Source: Verrucomicrobiales bacterium
Lineage (GTDB): Bacteria; Verrucomicrobiota; Verrucomicrobiia; Limisphaerales; J093
Direction of reading: 5' to 3'
Assembly: GCA_024233305.1 (NCBI GenBank)
Contig: JACKPV010000028.1
Coordinates: 230,078 to 294,077 of the forward strand
DNA length: 64,000 nt
This document shows, one piece after another, positions 1-10,100 of this stretch. Each line of letters begins with the position of its first letter. The stretch's first letter is position 1. Under the pieces are notes generated by a model. The model had not been told where the DNA came from, did not search any database, and saw only the letters and a list, made by a program, of their open reading frames with translations. A program made the position numbers and the translations under genes.

Positions 1-612
1 GGACTGATCCGGCCCAGCGCCGGCACGGCGCGGATCGCGGGGTTTGACGTGCAGACCGAGCCGCTTGAAGCGCGGCGGCGCCTGGCTTATGTGCCGGATT
101 TTCCGTTCCTGTACGACAAGCTGACCCCGCGTGAATTCCTGCGCTTCACCGGGCAGTTGTTCCGGATGGACGACCCGACCATCGAGGCCCGGGCGCGCGA
201 GCTGGTCCATCGCTTCAATCTCGTTCCCTACCTGAGCAAGACCATCGACGGCCTGTCGCACGGCACCAAGCAGCGGGTGGCCATCGTTTCGGCGCTGCTG
301 CACGATCCGGAGGTGTTTGTGTTGGACGAGCCGATGGTGGGCCTGGACCCGCATCACGCGCGGGTCTTGAAGGACACGTTGCGCGAGCGGGCCACGCGGG
401 GAATGACGGTCCTCGTTTCGACGCACCAGCTCAGCATTGCGGAGGAAATGGCGGATCGCATCGGCATCATGGCCGAGGGCCGCCTGGCCGTGGTGGGCAC
501 GCGCGAGGAACTGCGGCAACGCAGCGGCACCTCCGGGGCGCTTGAGCAGACGTTCCTGGCCCTGACGGAACACGAGGCGAACTTCCGCGAGGAGGCGGAG
601 CATGCCGGCTGA
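1..612 (+). CDS. ABC transporter ATP-binding protein (5' end outside window)
   Basis: The reading frame is open from base 1, so the gene begins to the left of the window and the Walker A segment is not visible. What remains is the C-terminal two thirds of an ABC ATPase. It shows the signature LSHGTKQR (a variant of LSGGQ), Walker B followed by the catalytic glutamate (VFVLDEP), the D-loop (GLDP) and the switch histidine (VSTHQLS). The family powers import or export by ATP hydrolysis at the inner membrane. Its stop overlaps the start of the permease gene by 11 bases, so the two are co-translated and form one exporter. The substrate cannot be inferred from these sequences. Confidence 0.93.
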   Translation, partial: GLIRPSAGTARIAGFDVQTEPLEARRRLAYVPDFPFLYDKLTPREFLRFTGQLFRMDDPTIEARARELVHRFNLVPYLSKTIDGLSHGTKQRVAIVSALLHDPEVFVLDEPMVGLDPHHARVLKDTLRERATRGMTVLVSTHQLSIAEEMADRIGIMAEGRLAVVGTREELRQRSGTSGALEQTFLALTEHEANFREEAEHAG

Positions 613-2392
613 ACCGGAGAGCGCGCCCCTGGCGGCGCCCGGCATGCTGGCGACCGCAGCGGAGCCGTCCATCCCCGGGCCGTTTCGGCTGCTGTTGCAG
701 GTCAACCTGTTGCAGGTGTGGCGGAAAGTAAGCGGCCTGCGGCAGCAATCGCCGTTGCTGACCGTGCTGATCGGGTTGTTCCTCATTGGCTACGCCGCGC
801 TCGCCTTCACGCTGTTTCACAAGGGCCTGCGGTTTGCGGGCGGTTTTCCCGGGCTGGGACCGGTGTTGCTCGAACGCATGCTGTTCCTGCTCTTCGCCTG
901 CCTGTTCGCCCTGCTCCTCCTGAGCAATCTGATCATCAGCTACACGAACCTGTTCCGGAACCGGGAGGTCTTTTTCCTGCTGCCGCAACCGGTCCCGCCA
1001 CAGGTGATCTTCCGGTGGAAGTTTCTCGAATCCACGCTGCTCGCCTCGTGGGCGTTCCTGTTCCTGATCGCGCCGCTGCTCAGCGCCTACGGCCTGACGC
1101 GCGAGGCGGCCTGGCATTTCTATCCCGCCACCGCGGTCTTCATCGCGCTGTTCATCGTCCTGCCGGCGGTGGCGGGCGCCTGGGTGGCGGTGGCCACGGC
1201 GCGGTTTCTGGACCGGCGGACATTCCAGGTCGCCGCCCTCTCGGTGGCTGCCGCCCTGGTCGGGATTTCCCTGTTCTACTTCCGGCCCGACGCGGTCACC
1301 GACGAGGAACTCGAGACCCGGGTGCTCGTGGTGCTGGACCGCCTGCTCGTCAAGACCCGCTTCGCGCAATACCCACTGCTGCCGAGCTACTGGCTGTCGG
1401 CCGGCGTGCAGGGCTGGGCGGACGGCGCGCGGACCGCGGCGATGTTCTTCGGCGCCGTGCTGTTGAGCCATGTGCTGTTCTTCGGCGGACTGATGTTCAC
1501 GCGGATGGGGGATTTCTTCTACGCGGGCGTCTCGGCGGTGCAGAGCCGGGCGAGCCTGCTGGGGCGCTGGGGCTGGCTGGGGAAAGCGTGGCGCCGGCGC
1601 GGGCCCGACCGCTGGGACTTGCGTCCGGGATTCGGGGAACGCCTGCTGGGCCGGGTGCCGGGCCTGCCCGCGGATGTGCGCGCCCTGATTCTCAAGGACG
1701 CCCGGATGTTCTGGCGCGACACGACGCAATGGGGTCAAACGCTCGTGCTCTTCGGTCTGCTGACGGTCTACTTCATGAACCTGCGCCATTTCAGCCAGCA
1801 GCTCACGAACCCGTTCTGGATCGTGATCGTCAGCTACCTGAATCTGGGAGCGTGCTCGTTGAACCTGGCCACCCTCACCACGCGCTTCGTTTATCCGCAA
1901 TTCTCGCTCGAAGGGAAACGGCTCTGGATCGTGGGCATGGCACCGCTCGGGTTGCCGCGGGTGATGCTCACCAAGTTCGCGATGACCACGACCGTTTCTC
2001 TGGCCCTGACCGGCAGCCTGATCCTGCTGTCCTGCCGCATGCTGCAACTCGGCTGGGATCGCACACTCTATCACACCCTTTCGGTGGTGGTGATGGCGTT
2101 CACGCTCAACGGACTGGCAACGGGAACCGGGGTGCTTTATCCGAACCTGAAAGAAGACAACCCCGGTCGGATCGTCAGCGGCTTCGGTGGCACGTTCTGC
2201 CTGGTGTTGAGCTTCCTCTACATCGTGGCGTCCGTGCTCCTGCTGGCGGTGGGATCCCCCTGGGCGGGCACCGGACAGGTCCGTCCGGGGCTCACGATTG
2301 CCTGTTGGCTGAGCTTCGCGTTGCTGTCCGCCCTCCTGGGCTGGCTCCCGATGCAACTGGCCCGGCAGCGCGTGCGCGTGTTCGAAACGTAA
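602..2392 (+). CDS. ABC exporter permease, large multi-spanning
   Basis: This 596-residue protein starts inside the ATPase gene (11-base overlap). It has many hydrophobic segments: a group at about residues 52-190, others at 205-225 and 285-300, and a C-terminal block of about six at 385-585. The layout matches the putative ABC exporter family (PF16962-like), in which one long permease pairs with a separate ATPase. A charged loop rich in Arg, Gly and Trp lies between the two membrane halves (about residues 310-365). Tight coupling to the ATPase supports an inner-membrane export complex. The cargo is unknown. Confidence 0.85.
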   Translation: MPAEPESAPLAAPGMLATAAEPSIPGPFRLLLQVNLLQVWRKVSGLRQQSPLLTVLIGLFLIGYAALAFTLFHKGLRFAGGFPGLGPVLLERMLFLLFACLFALLLLSNLIISYTNLFRNREVFFLLPQPVPPQVIFRWKFLESTLLASWAFLFLIAPLLSAYGLTREAAWHFYPATAVFIALFIVLPAVAGAWVAVATARFLDRRTFQVAALSVAAALVGISLFYFRPDAVTDEELETRVLVVLDRLLVKTRFAQYPLLPSYWLSAGVQGWADGARTAAMFFGAVLLSHVLFFGGLMFTRMGDFFYAGVSAVQSRASLLGRWGWLGKAWRRRGPDRWDLRPGFGERLLGRVPGLPADVRALILKDARMFWRDTTQWGQTLVLFGLLTVYFMNLRHFSQQLTNPFWIVIVSYLNLGACSLNLATLTTRFVYPQFSLEGKRLWIVGMAPLGLPRVMLTKFAMTTTVSLALTGSLILLSCRMLQLGWDRTLYHTLSVVVMAFTLNGLATGTGVLYPNLKEDNPGRIVSGFGGTFCLVLSFLYIVASVLLLAVGSPWAGTGQVRPGLTIACWLSFALLSALLGWLPMQLARQRVRVFET

Positions 2393-2394
2393 GC

Positions 2395-3336
2395 ATGGCA
2401 ACGGGCGCAAGAAAACCAACCAGCACGGTCACGAACGGTTTGCGCCTCGGGTTGTGTTGCCAGTTCGCCCGCGAGCCGATCAAGTTCCGGACCACGACCG
2501 CCACCGCCATGCTGCGGCTGCCGGTCGAACAGCGCCGCGAGCGACTGGCCGGATTGTGCCGGGCCAACGCCGATGCGCTGCGCGCCGCGCTTGAATTCTG
2601 CGCCGGCAACGGGATCGGTGCCTTCCGCATCAACAGCCAGATCCTCCCCGTGAAGACGCATCCCGAGGCGGGCTACGCAGTGCGGGACCTGCCGGACGGC
2701 GACCGGATCATCGACCGCTTCCGCGGATGCGGCCGGTTCGCCCGGGAGCAGGGGATCCGGCTGTCCTTCCATCCCGACCAGTTCGTGGTGCTCAACTCGC
2801 CGAACCCCCGGACCCTGGCCCACTCGTTCGCCGAACTCGAATACCAGGCCGAGGTCGCCGAATGGGTCGGCGCGGACACCCTCAACGTCCACGGAGGCGG
2901 CGCCTACGGGGACAAGACCACGGCGCTGCGCGCGTTGCGGGCGAACCTCGAGCGTCTGCCGGATCCGGTGCGTTCGCGACTCACCCTCGAGAACGATGAC
3001 AAGGTCTACACCCCCTCCGACCTGTTGCCCGTTTGCTCGGACACGGCGGTGCCGTTGGTTTACGACGTCCATCACCATCGCTGCCTGGGTGACGGCCTGA
3101 GCGTGGCGGAGGCCACGGACCGCGCGCGGGAGACCTGGCGGACGGAACCGCTGTTCCACCTGTCGAGTCCGATCGAGGGATGGAACGGCCCGAAACCCGA
3201 GCGCCACCACGACTACATCGACGTGGCCGATTTTCCTGCGGAATGGCTCGGGTGGCCGCTCACGGTCGAGGTCGAGGCGAAGGCGAAGGAGCTGGCGATC
3301 CGGCAGCTGTTCGAGGATCTGAGCCAGCGGGACTGA
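2395..3336 (+). CDS. uvsE: UV DNA damage endonuclease UvsE/UvdE
   Basis: UvdE enzymes are metal-dependent TIM-barrel endonucleases that nick DNA 5' of UV photoproducts and start alternative excision repair. The 313-residue product carries the expected metal-ligand motifs in order: FHPDQFVVLNSP, NVHGGGAYGDK, LENDDK, YDVHHHRC, HHDYID and the terminal VEVEAKAKE. The length is normal for the family. I chose the ATG two bases after the permease stop because the protein is complete from there; the frame stays open further upstream but reads antisense-like sequence. The gene is probably co-transcribed with its neighbours, since four bases separate it from the next gene. Confidence 0.93.
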   Translation: MATGARKPTSTVTNGLRLGLCCQFAREPIKFRTTTATAMLRLPVEQRRERLAGLCRANADALRAALEFCAGNGIGAFRINSQILPVKTHPEAGYAVRDLPDGDRIIDRFRGCGRFAREQGIRLSFHPDQFVVLNSPNPRTLAHSFAELEYQAEVAEWVGADTLNVHGGGAYGDKTTALRALRANLERLPDPVRSRLTLENDDKVYTPSDLLPVCSDTAVPLVYDVHHHRCLGDGLSVAEATDRARETWRTEPLFHLSSPIEGWNGPKPERHHDYIDVADFPAEWLGWPLTVEVEAKAKELAIRQLFEDLSQRD

Positions 3337-3340
3337 TGGC

Positions 3341-4792
3341 ATGGCACCCCACGGATTGATACTGCTCACCGGAGCCACCGGCTATGTCGGCGGACGGCTG
3401 CTTCCGCTGCTGGCGCGAGCCGGCCGGGGGGTAAGGTGCCTCGCGCGTCAACCGCAGCGGTTGGCGGCCCGCGTCCCCGCGGGGGTCGAGGTCGTCCCCG
3501 GAGACGTGCTCGACGCCGGGTCGCTGGGGCCGGCCATGGAGGGGGTCCGCGCGGCCTTCTATCTGGTGCATTCGATGGGGGCCGCGGGCGGGTTCGAGGA
3601 GCAGGACCGGCTGGCCGCGGACCATTTCGCCGCGGCCGCCCGCCGGGCCGGGGTGGAGCGGATCATCTATCTGGGAGGGCTGGGTGAGGACGGCGCGGAT
3701 TTGTCCGCTCATCTGCGGAGCCGCCACGAAGTGGGGGAACGGTTGCGGGCGCACGGCGTGCCGGTGGTGGAGTTTCGCGCGTCCATCATCATCGGCTCGG
3801 GCAGTCTGTCCTTCGAGATGATCCGGGCGCTGGTCGAACGACTGCCCGTGATGGTAACCCCCCGCTGGGTGCGGGCCACCGCCCAACCCATCGCCATTGA
3901 TGACGTGCTGGCCTTCCTGCTGGCAGGGCTGACGGCGCCAATCGAAGACCGCAACCTCACGATCGAAATCGGCGGGCCCGACCGGGTTTCTTACGGGGAA
4001 TTGATGCGGGAGTACGCGCGGCAACGCGGGCTACGGCGCTGGATGATTCCGGTGCCTTTCCTGACCCCGCGCCTTTCCAGTCTTTGGCTCGGTCTCGTCA
4101 CGCCCCTGTACGCGCGGGTCGGGCGCAAGCTGATCGACAGTCTGCGGCACTCGACGGTGGTGCGGGACGCTGCGGCGCAACAGCGGTTTTCCATCCGGCC
4201 GATCGGGGTGCGGGAGGCGGTCGCACGCGCCCTGCGCAACGAGGACGCCGGGTTCGCGGCCACCCGCTGGTCGGACGCCCTGTCCGCCGCCGGCCCGCCC
4301 CGGCAATGGGGCGGGGTCCGGTTCGGCAACCGGTTGGTCGACTCGCGGTCGCTGGTCGTGGCGGCGCCCCCGGACGCCGTGTTCGCCGCGGTGGAACGGA
4401 TCGGAGGGCGGACGGGCTGGTACTATGCCAACTGGCTTTGGACGTTGCGCGGCTGGCTGGATCTGCTGACGGGCGGCGTGGGAATGCGCCGCGGTCGGCG
4501 GGATCCCGAACGGTTGCAGCCGGGGGACACACTGGATTGCTGGCGGGTGGAACAGGTCGATCCGGGACGACGACTGCGGCTGGCGGCCGAGATGAGACTG
4601 CCCGGCCGGGCGTGGCTCGAATTCGAGGTGCGACCGGACGGAAACCGAGCCCGGCTCCGCCAGACCGCCACCTTCGATCCGCGGGGGTTGTGGGGACTGG
4701 CCTACTGGTACGCTGTGTGGCCGCTGCACCAACTGGTGTTTGCCGGGATGCTGAACGGCGTGGCGCGGGCCGCGGGGACGCGCGCGGCTTGA
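3341..4792 (+). CDS. SDR-type NAD(P)-binding protein with C-terminal DUF2867 domain
   Basis: The N-terminus begins with a Rossmann fold of the extended/atypical SDR type. The nucleotide-binding glycine motif is TGATGYVG at about residues 10-17, followed by conserved acidic and YLVHSMG strands. From about residue 325 there is a second domain resembling DUF2867 (START-like), containing RTGWYYANWLWTLRG and DTLDCWRVEQ. Proteins with this architecture are common but have no agreed substrate. They resemble NAD(P)-dependent epimerase or NmrA-like proteins. The gene lies four bases after uvsE, so it is likely in the same operon. Confidence 0.85.
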   Translation: MAPHGLILLTGATGYVGGRLLPLLARAGRGVRCLARQPQRLAARVPAGVEVVPGDVLDAGSLGPAMEGVRAAFYLVHSMGAAGGFEEQDRLAADHFAAAARRAGVERIIYLGGLGEDGADLSAHLRSRHEVGERLRAHGVPVVEFRASIIIGSGSLSFEMIRALVERLPVMVTPRWVRATAQPIAIDDVLAFLLAGLTAPIEDRNLTIEIGGPDRVSYGELMREYARQRGLRRWMIPVPFLTPRLSSLWLGLVTPLYARVGRKLIDSLRHSTVVRDAAAQQRFSIRPIGVREAVARALRNEDAGFAATRWSDALSAAGPPRQWGGVRFGNRLVDSRSLVVAAPPDAVFAAVERIGGRTGWYYANWLWTLRGWLDLLTGGVGMRRGRRDPERLQPGDTLDCWRVEQVDPGRRLRLAAEMRLPGRAWLEFEVRPDGNRARLRQTATFDPRGLWGLAYWYAVWPLHQLVFAGMLNGVARAAGTRAA

Positions 4793-4930
4793 GGGTGCGG
4801 CTCATCCGGGGATCTCCCGGACGGACCGCGTCACCCGCCCTTCCCCGCTCGGGGCGGGAGCTGCCAGCCGCCCCTGTATGGCCGTCACGCATCCGGTTGG
4901 GCGCTTTACACTCCGACCCCGGATGGTACA

Positions 4931-5623
4931 GTGCGGGGCATGACCGCGCCATACGACGACGCCGAGTTCATCGACCGGGATTTCCAGGCCAGCAAGGCGG
5001 CCGCGGCGGCGGCCACCGCACCGCTTCCCGCGCCTGGAACGCCGGTCAAGGCACGCCCCCCCACACGTCAGGAACTCGAGGTCCAACTCAATTCCACCCA
5101 GCAGCAGATTGACGAATTGCGGCGGCTCCAGGACCAACTCGAGCGCGAGCGGGCAGGCATCGAGGAAACCCGGCGACGACGGGCCGAATTCGAGACCGGG
5201 CGCGGCGAGGTCCTCGAGGACCTGACCCGGGGCATCGGCCTGCTGGAGAAGGCGGAGTTCGAGGCGCGCCGGGAGGCGGAACAGATGAGCCGCACCCTCG
5301 ACGGCTTTCGTCAGTCGCTCGAAGCCGTCCGGGCGATCCGCGAGGACTCCTGGACCGAGGCCAACCTGGCTTCCGAACTCACCGCGGCCCTGACGGCGGT
5401 GGAGAATGCGCGCATGGAGTGGAACTCGGCCCGGCTCAAGTGGACGCTGCTGGACGGCGGAAAACCCGAGGGCAAAGCAGACGTCGACGCAGGGTCTCCC
5501 GCCGGCTGGCAGGACCCGGGGTTCTGGGGCTGGTGCCGGATGGGCTTGGCCGTGACCCTGCCGCTGGCGCTGGTCGGACTCGCCGGGGTGATTCTCCTGG
5601 CGGTTCTGCTCGGGCGGCAATGA
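4931..5623 (+). CDS. Coiled-coil protein with C-terminal membrane anchor, unknown function
   Basis: The product has about 230 residues from a GTG start; an ATG nine bases downstream gives the same protein without three residues. Residues about 35-160 are a highly charged heptad-like segment (many Gln, Glu, Arg, Leu) that should form a coiled coil. A single hydrophobic segment (LPLALVGLAGVILLAVLLG) ends the protein, so it looks tail-anchored with a cytoplasmic rod. I do not recognise a family. The next gene encodes a smaller protein of the same design, which suggests the two act together. Confidence 0.6.
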   Translation: MRGMTAPYDDAEFIDRDFQASKAAAAAATAPLPAPGTPVKARPPTRQELEVQLNSTQQQIDELRRLQDQLERERAGIEETRRRRAEFETGRGEVLEDLTRGIGLLEKAEFEARREAEQMSRTLDGFRQSLEAVRAIREDSWTEANLASELTAALTAVENARMEWNSARLKWTLLDGGKPEGKADVDAGSPAGWQDPGFWGWCRMGLAVTLPLALVGLAGVILLAVLLGRQ

Positions 5624-5633
5624 CGTGCGGGCC

Positions 5634-6134
5634 ATGGCGCTTTTCCGCCGGAAACCAGATCCCATTCGCGAACGGGAGGAACGACTCCGCTCCCAACTGG
5701 CGGCGGTCGAGGCCCAGATTCAGAAACTGAATGCCGAGGTCGCCCAGGCTGCGACCGAACCGCGGTTGCGCTCGACCGCCCAACCTCACGCCGGCCCCAC
5801 CCCCCCCGGCGCGGGTCAACCGCCCCTCCCCTCGCCCGGGCCGTCCCGCAGCGGCAACCCGTTCAACCGCCGCACCGGTCAGGCCCACCTCAACGAACGC
5901 GGCGTCGCAAAGTACGATCTGCTCGGCAACTTGCGTCGCTGGTGGCGCGGAGGGCGCGCAGGGCGTTCGCGCAATCCGCAGCTGGTCACCTATCTGGCGG
6001 CCGGTGGCATTCAGGGGCTCCCGGCGCTACGCCACGAAAAGCGGGTCGCCCGCAACCGCTTCCTCCTGCTGTGCGCCGTGACATTGGTGCTGCTATGGGG
6101 CGCCTTCTATTACTGGATGCACAACCAGCCATGA
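5634..6134 (+). CDS. Small coiled-coil, C-terminally anchored protein, unknown function
   Basis: This 166-residue product opens with a basic segment (MALFRRKPDP) and a short coiled coil (about residues 11-45). A proline-rich, low-complexity linker follows, then a basic stretch and a C-terminal hydrophobic helix (FLLLCAVTLVLLWGAFYYW). A GTG nine bases upstream (5625) is an alternative start. The stop overlaps the next gene by four bases (ATGA). The domain order repeats that of the preceding gene, so this is probably a functional partner. No family is recognised. Confidence 0.6.
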   Translation: MALFRRKPDPIREREERLRSQLAAVEAQIQKLNAEVAQAATEPRLRSTAQPHAGPTPPGAGQPPLPSPGPSRSGNPFNRRTGQAHLNERGVAKYDLLGNLRRWWRGGRAGRSRNPQLVTYLAAGGIQGLPALRHEKRVARNRFLLLCAVTLVLLWGAFYYWMHNQP

Positions 6135-6652
6135 GGCTCTGGCAGACCTCCATTCAAACCCGTTGGGGCACTTTCACCGCCGGCTTTTCCGAGCGGGGCC
6201 TGGCGCAGCTTCGTTTTCCTGCCCCGGACTCGAGCGCCCTCGAGGCCGATCGTCGGGGTCCGGTCGTCAGCGAAAACAGGGAAGCACCGACGGGCATGCA
6301 GCGATGGCACACGATCACGGCGCACGCGTTGGAGGTCCTGCTCACCGGTGGGACCGGGTCTCCCGAGTTTCCTCCCCTCGCCCCCGAGCCGGGCGGCACG
6401 CCGTTCCAAGAATCGGTCTGGACCGCTTTGCGCGGCATCCTGCCCGGGGCGGTGCTCACCTATGGGGAACTTGCCCGCCAACTGGGCCGACCTCGCGCAG
6501 CCCGCGCCGTGGGCCAAGCGTGCGGCGCCAATCCGCTGCCGGTGTTCATTCCCTGCCATCGGGTGCTGGCCGCCGACGGAACCCTGGGGGGATTCTCCGC
6601 CGGCCTTGCCTGGAAACAGCGTTTGCTGGCCGTCGAAGGGCGTTCGCGCTGA
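6131..6652 (+). CDS. ogt: Methylated-DNA--protein-cysteine methyltransferase (Ogt-like)
   Basis: Ogt/MGMT proteins repair O6-alkylguanine by moving the alkyl group onto their own cysteine. The catalytic motif PCHRV is at residues 141-145 (acceptor Cys142). The helix-turn-helix with its arginine finger precedes it (ARAVGQACGANP, about residues 124-135). The C-terminal GGFSAGLAWKQRLL segment is typical. The N-terminal domain is short and divergent. The length of 173 residues fits. The ATG overlaps the stop of the previous gene, so translation is coupled. With uvsE, this block carries two direct DNA-repair functions. Confidence 0.93.
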   Translation: MRLWQTSIQTRWGTFTAGFSERGLAQLRFPAPDSSALEADRRGPVVSENREAPTGMQRWHTITAHALEVLLTGGTGSPEFPPLAPEPGGTPFQESVWTALRGILPGAVLTYGELARQLGRPRAARAVGQACGANPLPVFIPCHRVLAADGTLGGFSAGLAWKQRLLAVEGRSR

Positions 6653-6660
6653 AACCCCTC

Positions 6661-6856
6661 AGCCGTAACGATTCAGTAACTCGTAGCCGCCGACGTGCAG
6701 TCGGCGCATGATTCAGCTGGGATAGGGCTGCCGGTTGCCGAGGGCGACGATTCACCGAAAAGTGACTGCTGATCGGAATCGCCGAGCCCGAGTAAGCTCT
6801 TGGATTTCAGCGCCGACGACACCTCGGCGGCTACCCCGGGTTGAATCGATACGGCT
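6661..6856 (+). repeat. Stop-codon-adjacent inverted-repeat element, copy 1
   Basis: This is a 196-bp non-coding element with imperfect terminal inverted repeats of about 46 bp. The left end reads AGCCGTAACGATTCAGTAAC and the right end, reversed, starts AGCCGTATCGATTCAACC. Inside each end is a hairpin of the form GCCGCCGACGTGcAGTCGGC. It begins eight bases after the ogt stop codon. Two further copies lie at 31270-31464 (same strand) and 34343-34538 (opposite strand). It encodes no protein, so if it moves it must be mobilised in trans. It could also act as a transcription terminator. Confidence 0.85.
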
Positions 6857-7086
6857 CAGCCGTAACCATGCAGTTGGATTCACCACTGCTGGGCACGGAT
6901 AAATGGGGCCACTGAAGTGGTCCGCCCTGGGTTGGGACGCACCGTTCAGTGAGTCTCTCGTTCGTCCGTGGCCTCGCGGCATTGCCGCGCCCCATCTGTG
7001 TCGACCATTCAAAACCTGAACAGGCACGGCCTGGAGCGATGCTCCAGAGGGCCAACAAACCGGTTGACGGTGCCGACGGCCTCAGC

Positions 7087-7095
7087 TAGGAGGAC
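7087..7095 (+). promoter_or_regulatory. Strong ribosome binding site of the sensor kinase gene
   Basis: The sequence TAGGAGGAC lies 11 bases before the ATG at 7107. It decides in favour of this start over a later internal ATG (MSYRG) that would remove the hydrophobic signal segment. Confidence 0.7.
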
Positions 7096-7106
7096 AGGTT
7101 AGTCAG

Positions 7107-10100
7107 ATGGGGTTTCACTACGGCAAGACGAAGGTGATGATTCCGGGTTCCGGGCTGCGGGTGCTCAGGAACCAGGGAGGGATCCTCTGCGCTCTGGTTT
7201 TGGCTTGGTGGGTGCAGGGCGGGGGCATGTCTTACCGGGGGGATCCCGAATACCTCATCGACACTTGGCAAATGGAAGACGGGTTGCCGGACATCACGTG
7301 CACGGCCATGGCGCAGACACCGGACGGGTACCTCTGGCTGGGGACGGGGGAAGGCTTGGTGCGCTACGACGGGGTGCGGTTCACTGTGTTCAATCCGGAC
7401 AACACGCCGGGACTCCTCGGGTGCCGCATCGCCCAATTGCACTCAGACCGATTCGGACGGCTTTGGGTCGACACGACGGAGGGGTTGGTGGTACGGGGGG
7501 AGGAGGTCGGGATGGCGGCGCCCCGCTGGCGGGACTTCCCCGCCGCGCAGGGCTGGAGCGGCAGCCCCGTCCGCACGTTTACCGAGCGCGCCAACGGCGA
7601 CGTGTTCATCACCACCTCCGATGGCCGGGTGATGGAGTTCGTCAACGATCAACTGGGTGTCCTGCCGGATCCTCCCGGTCAACCCGGGGAAGCCTATCTG
7701 GGGGCGGTCGATGAAGTCGGCCAGTGGTGGGTGGCGCAATCCACGTTCATCGGGCGGTGGGATGGGGCCCGGTGGATTCAGACGGTCTCCACGGACGAAG
7801 CGCCCGGGAGGTCATGCGCCCAGGCACGAGACGGCGGCATCTGGGTGCTCGTCGGCCCGGAACTGCGTCACTATCAAGTCGGCCACGCGACCGCCCGAAT
7901 CCGCTTTGAGCCGGAAGCGTCCGCGGTCCGGGGGATGTTCGAGGATCGCCAGGGCGCCATCTGGATCAGCACGCAAGCCGAAGGGCTGTTCCGCGTAACC
8001 CGCGACGGCGCGGTCCGACACTGGGTGCAGGACGCCGGACTGAGCGATTCCGACGTACGCTTCGTCTTCGAGGATCGCGAGGGAAATCGGTGGGTTGGAA
8101 CGGGCGGCGGCTTGACCCGGTTCAAGCCTCGTCAGTTCCAGAGCTACGGCCCGGACCAAGGACTCCCGGCGGCGGCGATCAAGTCGGTTTGGCCGCACCC
8201 GGTGGAAGGCCTCTGGGTCGCCAGCCAGAACCGAGGCCTCTTTCATCTGGCCCGAAACCAAATCCTCCCGGCACCGCTGCCGGATGCGGAGGGAGGGATG
8301 GCGACCCTTCAGTGCGTGCTTGCGGATCGTGCGGGCCGGACTTGGGTCGGCTCGTTGGGCCAGGGCCTCTGGCGATCCGACGGGACGGATTTTCACCGAG
8401 TGCCGGAAGCCGAAATCGGCAGCCGGCGCGTGAATGCCCTGTTCGAGGATTCGAAGGGGCAGGTCTGGATCGCCGGTCAGACCTGTCTCGTGATGTGCCG
8501 CGGGGACCAAATCCGTCGCTTCGGAGAAAACGGTGAGCCCTCCCTGCCGGACGTCGTCTGCTTCGGCGAGGATGCGAACGGAACTCTGTGGCTGGCCACC
8601 CGACAAAGGGTCTTCCGCTGGGAAAACGACCGGCTCACCGAGGTCACTGACGGGGGTGCCCGGGCGCTGGGTCGAATCACCTGCCTCCAACGCGGGGACG
8701 CCGGGGCCATGTGGATGGGCTCGGAGGGACAAGGGCTGCGGCGTTGGCGCCGGGGGCAGGTCAGCCGCTTGGGCAGGGAATCCGGACTGCCGTTCGATAA
8801 CGTCCGTGCCATTCTGGACGATCATCGGGGGTCGTTCTGGATCACTTCCAAGCACGGAATCATGTGCGTCAACCGCCGGGAACTGGAGGAAGCGGCGGAT
8901 GGCCTCCGGAGTCGGGTCGACGCCGTGCTCTTCGATCGCGACGACGGCCTGCCCGGCGCCGAAGGGGCGGCCGGCGTGCAGCCCGCTTGCGCCCGCGATG
9001 CGTCCGGACACCTCTGGTTCGCCATGGTCAAGGGTCTGGCCACGACGCACCCGACCTGTTGGCGGGGGAACCGCCAACCGACCGACATTCTCATCGAGCA
9101 AATCGCCTTCGATCTTCCGAGCGAATCCCTCCTCCGCCTCCCCGGGACCGGCGGGAAACCCACCAGCCGCAGGACCCTTTCCCCCCCGTTTGGGGCCCTT
9201 GTTGAGTTGCCCGCCGGCAGTCGCCACCTTGAAATCGCTTACACCGCACCGAGCTTCTTCGCACCGGAAAGGAAGCGCTTTCAGGTCCTGTTCGAGGGCG
9301 CAGAGATGCGTTGGCAGGACGTGGGAAACCAGCGCCTGGCGGAGTTCCACGAGCCGCGTTCGGATCATCCCTATCGCTTCCGGGTGCGCGCGACGGACAG
9401 CAGCGACGCCTGGCACGAGTCGAGCACGAGTCTCGCCTTCGTCGTGCGGCCCTTCTACTGGCAGACCCCCTGGTTTCGCGTGGTCGTCGCCACCGGCCTG
9501 CTTGGTCTGGGCGCGGTCCTGAGTCGATGGCGACTTGGCATGCGCCACCGCCAACACCTCGCCGAGCTGGTTCGTACCCGGCGTCAGCAGTCGGAATTGG
9601 AGCATTTCGCTCGCGTCAGCACGATGGGCCAGCTGGCTTGCTCACTCGCCCACGAGCTGAATCAACCGCTCAGCGCCATCCTGCGCAACACCGAGGCGGC
9701 CGATCTGTTCCTGCGGTCCCCGCGCCCGGACCTGGATGAATTGCGCGCCATCGTCCTCGACATCCAAAAGGACGACCTGCGGGCCGGGGCCGTGATCGAT
9801 CACATGCGGGGCATGCTCAGACTCAGGGAACCCAACAACGAATCACTCGATTTGCAGCAACTCGCCCGGGATGTCTGCAAGATGGTCGAAACCAATGCGC
9901 TGGAGCGAGGGGTGCGACTAATTATGGTGCCCGATCCCAACCCGCGTCCCATCCGGGCCGACCGGGTGCAGTTGCAGCAGGTGCTGCTCAATCTGGCCCT
10001 CAACGCCATCGACGCGATGCAGGACCGTCCGCCGGCAACCCGCTTGTTGGAGATCCGCATTCGCTCGACCGCGAATTCGGCCGAGCTGGCCGTCAAGGAC

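Larger units (their letters stand above)
6653..7106. other. Intergenic region with one 196-bp inverted-repeat element
   Basis: No gene is supported here. The first half is the repeat element at 6661-6856. The remainder, to about 7085, holds no open frame with coding character and no recognisable RNA. A strong Shine-Dalgarno sequence (TAGGAGGAC, 7087-7095) ends the region and sets the start of the sensor kinase gene. Confidence 0.7.

Noticed and set aside
718..2394. N-terminal extension of UvsE by 559 codons
   Set aside because: The open frame overlaps the permease gene in another phase and has no UvdE-like sequence before the ATG at 2395.
467..2419. Long open frames on the strand opposite to the ABC permease and other genes
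   Set aside because: They are rich in Arg, Gln, His and Pro, have no domain pattern and mirror genes with clear families. They are by-products of high GC content.
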